A stretch of DNA of 64,000 nucleotides from positions 41,948-105,947 of the forward strand of contig JALEZD010000015.1 in NCBI GenBank assembly GCA_022772735.1. The letters are read 5' to 3'. The notes below the pieces were generated by a model, which was given only the letters and a program-made list of their open reading frames with translations, did not search any database and had not been told where the DNA came from. The position numbers and the translations under genes were made by a program. The stretch comes from Erysipelotrichaceae bacterium. GTDB taxonomy: Bacteria; Bacillota_I; Bacilli_A; Erysipelotrichales; Erysipelotrichaceae. Position 1 is the stretch's first letter. The number at the start of each line of letters is the position of its first letter. Below are positions 9,826 to 18,196 of the stretch, piece after piece.

Positions 9826-9899
9826 TGGAGCAGATGAGCGGAATTGAACCGCCGTGTCGACCTTGGCAAGGTCGCGTTCTACCATTGAACTACATCTGC
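9826..9899 (-). tRNA. tRNA-Gly (GCC)
   Basis: The acceptor stem GCAGATG/CATCTGC is intact, the anticodon loop is TTGCCAA (anticodon GCC) and the T-loop reads GGTTCAATTCC. The 3' CCA is encoded. It is the last gene of a three-tRNA minus-strand cluster. Confidence 0.95.
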
Positions 9900-9904
9900 A
9901 TAAA

Positions 9905-9980
9905 TGGCGGTCCGGACGAGATTTGAACTCGCGATCTCCTCCGTGACAGGGAGGCATGTTAACCCCTACACCACCGGACC
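9905..9980 (-). tRNA. tRNA-Asp (GTC)
   Basis: The acceptor stem GGTCCGG/CCGGACC, anticodon loop CTGTCAC (anticodon GTC) and T-arm GAGTTCAAATCTC are present. CCA is encoded. Confidence 0.95.
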
Positions 9981-9987
9981 AATATAC

Positions 9988-10078
9988 TGGCGAAGAAGGA
10001 GGGATTTGAACCCTCGCGCCGCTTTCGCGACCTATACCCTTAGCAGGGGCACCTCTTCAGCCTCTTGAGTACTTCTTC
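9988..10078 (-). tRNA. tRNA-Ser (GCT)
   Basis: The acceptor stem is GAAGAAG/CTTCTTC and the anticodon loop is CTGCTAA (anticodon GCT). A long variable arm, typical of serine tRNA, and an encoded CCA are present. It is the first tRNA of the cluster. Confidence 0.95.
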
Positions 10079-10093
10079 ATTTAGCGCCTTTAA

Positions 10094-10122
10094 ATATTAT
10101 CATATCTAAAAATCATATGCAA
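10094..10122 (-). promoter_or_regulatory. tRNA cluster promoter
   Basis: On the minus strand TTGCAT (10117-10122) and TAATAT (10094-10099) are separated by 17 bp, about 16 nt upstream of tRNA-Ser. Confidence 0.6.
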
Positions 10123-10188
10123 CTACTTTTTGAAAAATTTTTAAACAAATATTTTAAGGAGCCAAATTTTCAAAATACTACATTATAA

Positions 10189-10899
10189 TTATTCAGCAAT
10201 TGCAGCTTCTAGAGCAACCTTCATCATATTAGTAAATGAGTTTTGTCTTTCTTCTGCTGTAGTAACTTCATCACTAACAAGACTATCAGAAATTGTAAGT
10301 AAGCATGCAGCATTTTTATTTAGTACATTTGCGTTGTGGAATAGTGCAAAACTTTCCATTTCAACTGCTGTACAACCTTTAGCTACTATCTCGCTCATAT
10401 AAGATGAACCTTCATGATAAAAAACATCTGAAGAGTGAATTAAACTTTCTACAACAGGAATATTTACCGCTTTACTTGCATCAAGTATTTTTTTATTAAG
10501 TTTTTCACTTGGATAAATTACATCTTTGTCATATCCGTTTTGTGTTTTCGCATAAGTAGATTCACTGTATGCACCATTAGCTAAAACAACATCAAATAGC
10601 TTTAACTCTTTTACATAAGCACCTGCAGAACCTATTCTAATAATATTTTCAACATCATATTGTGAATACAATTCATAAGAATAAATACCAATACTTGGCA
10701 TACCCATACCTGAACCCATTACAGAAATTTTTTTACCTTTGTAAGTACCAGTATATCCAAACATATTTCTTACAGAATTAAATTGAACTACATCTTCTAA
10801 AAATGTTTCTGCAATAAATTTTGCACGAAGTGGATCGCCAGGCATTAATACAGTTTTTGCGATTTCACCTTTAACAGCTGAATTATGTGGTGTTGACAT
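10189..10899 (-). CDS. deoD: Purine nucleoside phosphorylase DeoD type
   Basis: It phosphorolyses purine (deoxy)ribonucleosides to the base and (deoxy)ribose-1-phosphate for salvage. The 236-residue length matches hexameric DeoD. Landmarks are MPGDPLRAKFIAETFLE (phosphate-binding Arg), RIGSAGAYVKE, VEMESFALF (ribose-binding Met-Glu) and TISDSLV with the catalytic Asp. GGAGGAAAATTTATG precedes the start, with a TATAAT-like -10 at 10929-10934. It appears monocistronic or coupled with pcp upstream. Confidence 0.95.
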   Translation of the reverse strand: MSTPHNSAVKGEIAKTVLMPGDPLRAKFIAETFLEDVVQFNSVRNMFGYTGTYKGKKISVMGSGMGMPSIGIYSYELYSQYDVENIIRIGSAGAYVKELKLFDVVLANGAYSESTYAKTQNGYDKDVIYPSEKLNKKILDASKAVNIPVVESLIHSSDVFYHEGSSYMSEIVAKGCTAVEMESFALFHNANVLNKNAACLLTISDSLVSDEVTTAEERQNSFTNMMKVALEAAIAE

Positions 10900-10966
10900 A
10901 AATTTTCCTCCTATTACTTGTCATTAGAATTATAACATATTTAATAACTTATTAAACACCTAATAA

Positions 10967-11605
10967 TCAATGTGTATTCCCTCCAATAACTTTTATATCG
11001 ACATCATTTTCAATTATTGCCTCAATTGATAAAATTACTCCACAAACTATATCTTCTAAATGCATATATGGTGTATCTAAGTCTTTTACTTGTTCTTTAA
11101 TGAATGGAATATGAATAAATCCTGATTTAATATTTGGAAAATATCTTTCACACATATATAAAACACCATACATAACATGATTACAAACAAATGTACCCGC
11201 ACTATAGCTAATTGTTGCAGGTATATTATTGTCAATTAGTTTTTTTACAATAGCTTTTATTGGTAGAGTGGAAAAATATGCAGTATCTCCATCATCAAAT
11301 ATTTTTTCATCAATAATTTGATTACCTTCATTATCTTTAATTCTAAAATCATTTAAATTAATCGCAACTTTTTCAACACTTATTGTTTTTCTGCCACCTG
11401 CTTGACCAAGACTTAAAACTATATCAGGTTTTTCATCAATAATAATATTTTTTATTTTATCTAAAGATTTGTATGCAACTGTTTCAATTTCGCATTTAAT
11501 TATTTTATTTCCGTTTATATAATCTGGTAACTTTTTTAAAACCTCAGTTGAAGGATTAATACTCTCTCCTCCAAATGGATCAAACCCAGTAACAAGTATT
11601 TTCAT
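10967..11605 (-). CDS. pcp: Pyroglutamyl-peptidase I
   Basis: This is a cytoplasmic cysteine peptidase that removes N-terminal pyroglutamate from peptides, which fits an importer of peptides in the same window. The N-terminus ILVTGFDPFGGESINPS is diagnostic. The catalytic Glu lies in KVAINLNDFRIKDNEG or the segment just before it, the catalytic Cys in AGTFVCNHVMYG and the His in FIHIPFI. The length of 212 residues is normal. The gene ends in TGA, one of several TGA stops showing standard decoding here. Confidence 0.93.
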   Translation of the reverse strand: MKILVTGFDPFGGESINPSTEVLKKLPDYINGNKIIKCEIETVAYKSLDKIKNIIIDEKPDIVLSLGQAGGRKTISVEKVAINLNDFRIKDNEGNQIIDEKIFDDGDTAYFSTLPIKAIVKKLIDNNIPATISYSAGTFVCNHVMYGVLYMCERYFPNIKSGFIHIPFIKEQVKDLDTPYMHLEDIVCGVILSIEAIIENDVDIKVIGGNTH

Positions 11606-11889
11606 ATCTGTATCTCCGTTCTTTAATTAAATTATATTTCATATAGATTTTATTTGAAATACAAATTGGTTATTAATTCTGATATTAACTTTAACCAACA
11701 CCAAAACTTAAATAACCTTTCTTATCATGTTTTACTACTACACTTTTTTACCTGATCAAACCTGTTAGTAAGCTATAAGTTTTACGTCTTTAGCGTCGTT
11801 GGGCTAAATATAAAAAGAGCGTTTTTTTACGCTCTAATTACCTATATTTAATTTTTAAATAAAAAAACACCAATTTTTTAGGTTAGTGT
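11606..11889. other. Intergenic stretch between pcp and a small gene
   Basis: Apart from the two terminator-like hairpins near its left-reading end (11811-11835 and 11861-11890), I see no gene or conserved RNA here. This is the point where housekeeping genes give way to decayed mobile DNA. Confidence 0.5.
11811..11835 (-). terminator. Hairpin with T-run
   Basis: On the minus strand AGAGCGT pairs with ACGCTCT around a short A-rich loop and is followed by TTTTTATA. It probably backs up the terminator at 11861-11890. Confidence 0.6.
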
Positions 11890-11890
11890 T
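11861..11890 (-). terminator. Terminator of the 102-residue gene
   Basis: On the minus strand AACACTAA pairs with TTGGTGTT (one wobble) and runs into TTTTTTTA directly after the stop codon of the gene at 11890-12198. Confidence 0.65.
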
Positions 11891-12198
11891 TATTTGTCAT
11901 ACTTCCAATTAGCATACTTTTTATACTCTTCAGTGTTAAAGTCTTCTTCTGTGTAGCCTAATTGTTCTATAGCTACTTTTTTACGATATGCCTCATCCCA
12001 TTTCTTTTTATCTGGTAAACTAAAGAAAAAATCTCTTTCAGCTTTATTTTTGAAACCTACTCCGCCATAAAGCCTATCTAGTTCTATTTCTCTATTTGTC
12101 GCAACAAAAACAGATTTGCAACAAATTTTAAGCTCTGTGCCATCTGGGAAAGCCCATTTTTTTAAATCCTCGATATATACTTCACTCAAGTTAATCAC
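11890..12198 (-). CDS. Hypothetical protein, 102 residues
   Basis: I do not recognise this family. The protein is small, acidic and soluble, with aromatic and charged residues in the C-terminal half (DKKKWDEAYRKK, YKKYANWKYDK) and no signal peptide or membrane helix. A ribosome binding site (AAGGAG) precedes the start at 12198. It lies directly downstream of the ADP-ribosyltransferase pseudogene, so it may once have been a partner or immunity gene of that protein. That is inference from position only. Confidence 0.6.
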   Translation of the reverse strand: MINLSEVYIEDLKKWAFPDGTELKICCKSVFVATNREIELDRLYGGVGFKNKAERDFFFSLPDKKKWDEAYRKKVAIEQLGYTEEDFNTEEYKKYANWKYDK

Positions 12199-12250
12199 TC
12201 CTTAATTAATTTTAACACGATTTCAATATAACTTACACGATTATTCGATT

Positions 12251-13511
12251 TTATTTCTGTGTTTTATAGTATTTTTTTATTCCTCTTCCTAAGATAATTT
12301 CGCTTTCTGTAAAAAATGCATTTGTTCCTGTAGGGACTTTTATTATACGTTTTATCGGTCTACTTCTGAAGAAATTTTTACTCTTTATTAAACTAGAATA
12401 AGTATACCTTAAATTAACATCTATATGCCCTTTATTGTCCTTTAAAATATTAATACTATTCCCGTCGTCTTGGTTAACTTGAAAATTTTTCACATAATCA
12501 TTAAGCCATTTAGGATAGTCCCAACGATAAACCAATAAATTTATTGGTGATTTATTATTTTGTATTACCTTATCTAATTACTCTATAACTTTTCTATCAT
12601 CTGAATTTAGCTCTGATAACATATCTAATCTTAAATTTTCATTGTGTATAACTTACGAAAGCTTTGTGTAGTCATGCAATATCGGTACATGTTTATTATC
12701 TTCAATAATAAAGTTGTTTATCGTTTCTTTAAATAAAAGGTTATTTCTACTTATTTTATTAGTTTGTTTTTCATTTTCATTAATAGAATATCTAATATCT
12801 GTACTATTTGTAGGATATATATTATCAATCCTCTTAACTTGACTACTATCAAAAGCAACAACCATATCATCATCAACAATACCATCTTTGCGAGTGTGTT
12901 TTTTCAACTCTTGTGCATATGTAGACCATTGCCCTTTGTCAGTAACATCCCACAATAAATCCATATCATTGTCATACAAATCATAATCTTATTTATATGC
13001 ATCTTCTCCAGTTATTTCATTGAATAAATTGTTATACTGTTGAAAGGTTATTGTCTTTTTATTTGAATCTATTGGATTAGTGATATTAACATATAATTCT
13101 TTAACATCCTCACCATAATTTTTAGCTGTTTCCGTATTTGGAGTCAAATATATTCCTTGTCCCAACTTACTGTCTTTAGCTAGTTTTTTTGAATCAAAAA
13201 CATAAAAATTGTTAGAACCATTGTAATATACTTTTAAATTACCTTTTTCATCAACAATTTTTGTATTTTTAAAATATTCTATTTACTCTGTAGATAATTT
13301 TCTGTCTTTAGTATCTTGTAATAATCTCTTTTTACTTTCATCTTGTATAGAATTCCCTATATTTACATTTTTATTATTATCAGATATACTATGTTCGCCA
13401 GATGTAGTGAAGCTGTTAGACAATTGGAGTCTAATAATTTCACTAATTAGCTGGTTTTTTTGTGCGTTTATAGGATACGAAATTTTAGTTTTATCAATTA
13501 TTTTTCATAAT
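12251..13511 (-). pseudogene. Broken polyvalent-type ADP-ribosyltransferase gene
   Basis: One reading frame continues across this stretch but is cut by four TAA codons (13283-13285, 12989-12991, 12653-12655, 12578-12580) with no frameshift between them. The first part, KLST-stop-IEYFKNTKIVDEKG..VYYNGS..GQGIYLTP..AKNYG, followed by VAFDSSQVKRIDN and the tail NSTDIRYS, matches the ART-type module found in polyvalent proteins of phages and conjugative elements. The last part (LLVYRWDYP..IKVPTGTNAFFTESEIILGRG) resembles an ADP-ribosylating exoenzyme C-terminus with an E-x-E motif. At least the first stop sits where homologues usually have Gln (CAA to TAA). The 5' end is lost. Confidence 0.75.
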
Positions 13512-13767
13512 ATCTAATAATATTTTTCCAAATACCATCAATAATAAATTGCTACATACTTGAATGTTATTATATATTTTTTTATTTAAGTTAAATTAGT
13601 TATAAATCTATTTGACTTCCTTTTCTTTGCTCAGTCATCTAATCCTCCTTAACATGTTGAATAAATCAAAAAAATAATGTATTATTTATTTGAAAGTAGT
13701 ATGCCTTGACCGAATGGTCGGGGAAATACTACTTTTTATTTTTTTTCAAATATTTTTATGGACTTTT
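13512..13767. other. Degenerate intergenic stretch
   Basis: A strong ribosome binding site (AAGGAGG) followed by ATG at 13638-13636 (minus) opens only a 12-residue frame (TEQRKGSQIDL then TAA). It may be the original start of a decayed gene. The inverted repeat at 13693-13735 lies here. Nothing else is supportable. Confidence 0.4.
13693..13735 (+). terminator. Long inverted repeat with T-run
   Basis: AAAGTAGTAT (13693-13702) pairs with ATACTACTTT (13726-13735). The loop itself contains GACC/GGTC. A T-rich run follows on the plus strand. No plus-strand gene feeds it, so it may be a relic of a mobile element end rather than an active terminator. Confidence 0.45.
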
Positions 13768-14004
13768 CTTTTTTATTAAACTAGCATTTACTGTTATATT
13801 CTTAATTTTTTTATAAATATTATTTGAAGAAAACAAAATAAAGCTTGTTGTAATCATGCCAATATCAAAACCCTTAATAATATACTTTTTTAATTAAACA
13901 TAAAACATAATAAAAAATAGTGGTAAAAAGCTAAAAATCCCTATTTTAAGCTTTATTTTATACTTAGGAAACAGTTTATATAGATTATAAGGTTGCAAAT
14001 GATT
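13768..14004 (-). pseudogene. Possible fragment of a small membrane protein
   Basis: The minus strand reads HLQPYNLYKLFPKYKIK, then a hydrophobic helix (IGIFSFLPLFFIMFYV), a TAA, and continues in frame with KGFDIGMITTSFILFSSNN. The composition is that of a coding sequence for a membrane protein, but no start and an internal stop are visible. Weakly supported. Confidence 0.3.
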
Positions 14005-14017
14005 CCCTCTGTGGATA

Positions 14018-15070
14018 TTAAGGTCCCATAAAGGATATCAAATTGTATCCATTTTCTTTGCCTACTTTCATCATATATTCCATCCGATAGAGGAAACGCT
14101 GATAAAAATCAACAATGAGTGCCACTTCGGTATCGTTCTCTATAGATCTGTTGTCATTGTACTCTGTAACCTCTTTTTCGTTTAGACCTTTCGCATATAG
14201 CAATTGGTAGGTTTCGGTACCTCTCTTGATTTTCAGCATTTGGGTATATTCGGTCTCTCTACCAGAAATCACCGCATCAATTGTGTTCTCAATATCCTTT
14301 AAGATCAGTTTCATTGAATCGAATGTGAAAAAGTTATGCTCTAAATACCATTCAAAACCAGAAGCATCTTTTCTCTTCTTATTTTCTTCAAGTTCTTCAT
14401 CGAAATGTTGATAGAGAAACGGTGTTAGGTATTGATCAACATCATCATCGGCAATTGAAATTTCTATGCTTTCCATTTCTGCAACGCTATCCAAACCACC
14501 AATATTTTCATAATCGATGACCCGCACCGGCATAATCCAGAAATAAGATGAACCGTCGTGACCATCAACGATTCCAATCTCTTTCTTAAAAATGTCTCTT
14601 CCGATTATTGAAAAAGAAAGTTCCTTTATTTGAGTGAGGAGATGGTTACTTTCATATCGATTTGCAGTAGCATCACTCAGCAGCATCTGTATCTTTTCAT
14701 AGGATACATGGCAGATACTCGACTTCAACAAAAAATGGTGTATAGTATAGTAAATTTCATAATCCTCCATATAGTTTGGATAATCCTCTTCAAGTAAGAA
14801 CATCATATCTCTGATGCACAGCTGGGATGGATTACACATACGCATGAAATCTGTTTCCTTCTGAGGAAACAGACCTTTCATTGCGATTACAAGTTCATTC
14901 CTACTAACATCAGGATAATTAGAAACAGTAAGGGAATAATTATAATTGCTGTATTTTCCCCACCGTTTGTGTTTGTTATTGTAAACATAGTAAAGATACC
15001 CATCTCGGGTTATAAATATCATATCTTCTTCTGGGAATCTTATCGCTTCAAATGTATCGAATAATTTCAT
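14018..15070 (-). CDS. Unrecognised 350-residue protein of foreign composition
   Basis: I do not recognise the family. The protein is soluble and acidic, starts MKLFDTFEAIRFPEEDM after GGGAGA and ends in NLISFMGP. It has no membrane helix or signal peptide. Its codon use is clearly richer in G and C than that of its neighbours (many CTC, GTC, ACC, CGC-type codons), and it lies among broken genes beside ssrA, so recent transfer is likely. The EVALIVDFYQRFLYRMEYM segment near the C-terminus looks helical. No function is assigned. Confidence 0.7.
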   Translation of the reverse strand: MKLFDTFEAIRFPEEDMIFITRDGYLYYVYNNKHKRWGKYSNYNYSLTVSNYPDVSRNELVIAMKGLFPQKETDFMRMCNPSQLCIRDMMFLLEEDYPNYMEDYEIYYTIHHFLLKSSICHVSYEKIQMLLSDATANRYESNHLLTQIKELSFSIIGRDIFKKEIGIVDGHDGSSYFWIMPVRVIDYENIGGLDSVAEMESIEISIADDDVDQYLTPFLYQHFDEELEENKKRKDASGFEWYLEHNFFTFDSMKLILKDIENTIDAVISGRETEYTQMLKIKRGTETYQLLYAKGLNEKEVTEYNDNRSIENDTEVALIVDFYQRFLYRMEYMMKVGKENGYNLISFMGP

Positions 15071-15498
15071 GGTAAATCATCTCCCTTCTTTGTTCATAAT
15101 TTCATGTATTGTGTGACAGAGCATTACAAAAGATTATACATTTTGTCATGGAGCATGATTTTGGTGACATAATATTCTTCAGTATCCATGTACAAATATT
15201 CATCTGGGGAACTAAGGTCTACTGCGGAAAGATTACTATAATCATATATCCATGTTGTTTTATTAGATTGTTGCAATTAGCACTGCCGAATATACTCAAA
15301 AAGTAACTTCTAGTAAAAAGGCAATTTCTAAAGTGATATCTACCGACTATTACATGGCGAAGATAAAAAATAGGTTTTATCACTTCAAAAAAACAATTGA
15401 TTACCATTGCTGGACAATAGTGGTGACAATATACTGTACCTTCTTGCTATGTAGCAACAATAGCGAGGAAAACACTTTGGTACCGTATATCAGGATGA
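15071..15498. other. Stretch without a supportable gene
   Basis: Several overlapping short frames exist on both strands but none has a ribosome binding site or family resemblance. The higher GC of the gene at 14018-15070 continues here, so this is probably debris from the same imported segment. Confidence 0.4.
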
Positions 15499-15690
15499 TC
15501 ACAGCTTGTAAAATTCTCCATACATAATAAACTCTGTCAAAATAGTCTTTTCACAATGCTCATCATAGGCATTTATATCACCCATAATTTTTAGAACAGA
15601 CTCGAATACGTACCCATCTATAGCGTTTGGTTTTGTAATTGATGATAGTTTGTTGACTGACTCGATTATGACATTACTAATAGCGTTTAT
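15499..15690 (-). pseudogene. C-terminal fragment of an unknown protein
   Basis: About 63 codons read AISNVIIESVNKLSSITK, then GYVFESVLKIMGDINAYDE and a C-terminus MYGEFYKL before TGA. Amphipathic helices and codon composition suggest a real coding remnant. There is no start codon or ribosome binding site; upstream in frame lies TAG. Confidence 0.35.
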
Positions 15691-15884
15691 CTAATATTCT
15701 GCATGATAAATTCTTTTCTTTGTTATAATACAACTCTACCACGGTAGGTGTCCATAAAATGGAATTTACTATAATATTACCATAATATTGTGAACATTTC
15801 TATGAGTCTACACTACTAGAAGTATATAATTTAATTAACAACAATTCAAATTCGTATCTAATTCATTTATAAAGACTTAAAATA
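15691..15884. other. AT-rich spacer before the ssrA terminator
   Basis: No gene or repeat is visible. It adjoins the 3' end of ssrA, a frequent integration target for mobile elements. Confidence 0.4.
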
Positions 15885-15911
15885 TTAAAAAAACCGCCAA
15901 TTTAAGGCGTT
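15885..15911 (-). terminator. Terminator of ssrA
   Basis: On the minus strand CGCC-TTAAATT-GGCG is followed by GTTTTTTTAATATT, 12 nt past the tmRNA 3' end. Confidence 0.6.
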
Positions 15912-15922
15912 ATTTTTAATAT

Positions 15923-16274
15923 TGGTGGAGCTGAGGGGACTTGAACCCCTGTCCAAGAATTGTCCCACATTTAAACATCTACAGTTTATCTTACATTTTA
16001 TTTAAGACGATTACATGTAAGTAAGCCAACCATAATCGAATTTGTTTGATAAAAATTGTCAGAATCCTTTACTCAAACAATAAATTCATCTTATTCATTA
16101 TAAATACACTATAAAGTATCTAATGACAAACACTTAATAGGTGGCTGCAATCCTATTTCGGACTATTAAGCAGCAAAAGCTAATCTGTTATTTCCGTTTA
16201 TTTATTTGGTACTTAGGGTACCACTCCACTGCCGTTTAAATCAAACATAAACCTGTCGAAACCATGACAGCCCC
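15923..16274 (-). ncRNA. ssrA: Transfer-messenger RNA (tmRNA)
   Basis: It rescues stalled ribosomes and tags the truncated protein for proteolysis. The 5' end GGGGCTGTCATGGTTTCGACAGG is diagnostic, and GGGGCTG pairs with CAGCTCC at the 3' end, which carries an encoded CCA. The T-arm GGGTTCAAGTCCC is present. The tag frame (16169-16198) encodes the ten residues NGNNRLAFAA before TAA TAG; the alanine from the charged tmRNA is added ahead of it. The total of 352 nt is typical. Confidence 0.95.
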
Positions 16275-16291
16275 ATTTTTGATGTGAAATA

Positions 16292-16320
16292 ATACTAGCA
16301 CATATTATAAATATAGTAAA
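16292..16320 (-). promoter_or_regulatory. ssrA promoter
   Basis: On the minus strand TTTACT (16315-16320) and TAGTAT (16292-16297) are separated by 17 bp, just upstream of the tmRNA 5' end. Confidence 0.55.
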
Positions 16321-16348
16321 TAAAAAGGAATAACCATATAATTATTCC
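16321..16348 (-). terminator. Terminator of the polysaccharide operon
   Basis: On the minus strand GGAATAA-loop-TTATTCC is followed by TTTTTATTT, six nucleotides past the stop of the dehydratase gene. Confidence 0.75.
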
Positions 16349-16353
16349 AAATT

Positions 16354-18159
16354 TTATTTTATTAAGTCGAATATTTTATTGCACCCATCATCACTCAAAT
16401 TATTTAATGTTTCTAATTTTTCTTTTAAACCAATAACTTCAATAGGTTCTGCAATATAAATCATATCGTTTTCTGTTTTTAAAGATGTTTCTTTATCTAA
16501 AGTCAGTTCTTCATACATTTTTTCTCCAGGTCTTAATCCTGTAAATTCAATTTTTATATCTTCATACGGTTTAAATCCAGACAATCTAATTAAATTCTCT
16601 GCCAAAGTTAAAATTTTAACTGGTGTTCCCATATCTAAAACAAATATTTCACCAGACTTTGCATAAGTAGACGCCTGAAGAACAAGTTGTGCTGCCTCTG
16701 GTATAGTCATAAAGTATCTAATTATGTTTGGATCTGTAACAGTTACAGGTCCTCCATTTTCAATTTGTCTTTTAAAAAGTGGAATTACAGAACCATTTGA
16801 ACCTAATACATTTCCAAACCTAACTGCACAAAGTTTTGTAGTCCCGTTATCTTTATAACCTTGAACAATAAGTTCACACATTCTTTTAGTGGCACCCATA
16901 ATATTTGTAGGATTAACAGCCTTATCAGTAGAAATTAGCACAAAATTTTCTACTCCACTTTCAATACATGCTTCAACTACATTTTTTGTTCCAAAAACAT
17001 TATTTTTTATTGCTTCATTAGGAGAATCCTCCACTAATGGTACATGTTTATGTGCAGCAGCATGATAAACAACATACGGTTTATACTTAGTAATAATTTT
17101 GTTAATTCTCTCTTTATCCCTTACAGAAGCAATCAAGCAAGTTATTTTAATAGAATTAGAAATCAAACCATTTTTTTGTTTAATTTTTAATTCCTGTTGT
17201 AAATCATACATATTATTTTCATATATATCTAAAAGAACTAATTCACTAGGATTATATTTTACAATTTGTCTGCATAACTCAGATCCAATTGAACCACCTG
17301 CACCTGTCACTAATACAACATTGTTACTAATAAACTCAGAAATTAAACCATTGTTTAACTTTATTTCTCCCCTACCTAATAAATCATCAATTGATACATC
17401 TCTAATCTGTGTTTTTGAATCCAATCTATCTTGATGATAACTCATAAGTTTTGTGTTTAAAGAAATATCTTGGCATTTTTGAATTATATTTTGTATTTCA
17501 TTTTTACTAGCATTAACAATCGCAATATAGGCAACATTTATTTCATACTTTTCCACAATTTTTTTCAAATCATTTGTAGTTCCTAAAACTTTTATACCTG
17601 AAACAGTTTTATTAACTTTTTGAATAGAATCATCAATAAATCCAATTATTTTAGCATTATATCTCTCTGATAATAATTCTCTTGAAAGTACAACTCCCGC
17701 ATCACCAGCACCAATTATCAACGCATTTAACTTTTTTGCATTTTGAATTTTAGCACGTCTTACATATCTATAAATCATTCTAAAACCAAGCATAACCATA
17801 ATTATTATCATTGCAGAAATAATAGGCAAACTTCTTGGATAATTAGGTATTTTAAAAACTAAAACAAAAATAAACCAAATTAAGTTAGAAACCATAATCG
17901 AAATACTAACCATCATTGCTTCATATATTGAAATATGTTTCCATAATGTTTCATTAGCCCTAAAAATCTTTAATGAAATTAAGTTGATAACCAAAAATAT
18001 TGGCGTATACCTTAGTATTGTATCTGTGTAAACAGGATTAAAATTAAAAGAAAATTCCATTCTAACCCAAAATGCAAAAAAGTATCCAAATAAAATACAA
18101 AAAGCATCTATAATAAATAGAAAAATTGTTCTATTTCTTCTAACAAAATCCAGTTTCAT
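16354..18159 (-). CDS. Membrane nucleotide-sugar 4,6-dehydratase/epimerase (CapD/PglF type)
   Basis: It likely converts a UDP-N-acetyl-hexosamine to a 4-keto-6-deoxy sugar, the first step to a rare amino sugar for the surface polymer. Four membrane helices fill residues 1-135. A first Rossmann-like domain carries IIGAGDAGVVLSREL. A catalytic SDR domain follows, with the NAD motif VTGAGGSIGSELCRQI, YHAAAHKHVPLVE, STDKAVNPTNIMGATKR and RPGEKMYEELTLD. The usual active-site Tyr of YxxxK is Met here (NIMGATK), as in the PglF/FlaA1 membrane-type dehydratases. The 601-residue length fits. It is the last gene of a six-gene minus-strand operon. Confidence 0.92.
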   Translation of the reverse strand: MKLDFVRRNRTIFLFIIDAFCILFGYFFAFWVRMEFSFNFNPVYTDTILRYTPIFLVINLISLKIFRANETLWKHISIYEAMMVSISIMVSNLIWFIFVLVFKIPNYPRSLPIISAMIIIMVMLGFRMIYRYVRRAKIQNAKKLNALIIGAGDAGVVLSRELLSERYNAKIIGFIDDSIQKVNKTVSGIKVLGTTNDLKKIVEKYEINVAYIAIVNASKNEIQNIIQKCQDISLNTKLMSYHQDRLDSKTQIRDVSIDDLLGRGEIKLNNGLISEFISNNVVLVTGAGGSIGSELCRQIVKYNPSELVLLDIYENNMYDLQQELKIKQKNGLISNSIKITCLIASVRDKERINKIITKYKPYVVYHAAAHKHVPLVEDSPNEAIKNNVFGTKNVVEACIESGVENFVLISTDKAVNPTNIMGATKRMCELIVQGYKDNGTTKLCAVRFGNVLGSNGSVIPLFKRQIENGGPVTVTDPNIIRYFMTIPEAAQLVLQASTYAKSGEIFVLDMGTPVKILTLAENLIRLSGFKPYEDIKIEFTGLRPGEKMYEELTLDKETSLKTENDMIYIAEPIEVIGLKEKLETLNNLSDDGCNKIFDLIK

Positions 18160-18196
18160 GTTATACCTCTAATCTTTTAAATTATATCACTATTTT

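Noticed and set aside
13636..13638. Start codon after AAGGAGG at 13638 (minus)
   Set aside because: The frame stops after 12 codons and does not join the ADP-ribosyltransferase frame, so it cannot be called a gene.
15109..15527. Short reading frames around 15.1-15.5 kb on both strands
   Set aside because: They overlap one another, lack ribosome binding sites and show no coding-like composition; they are debris.
15923..16274. ssrA 3' end as the attachment site of the conjugative element at 33-64 kb
   Set aside because: The element is 17 kb away and the polysaccharide locus lies between; ssrA can only be linked to the small decayed element on its left.
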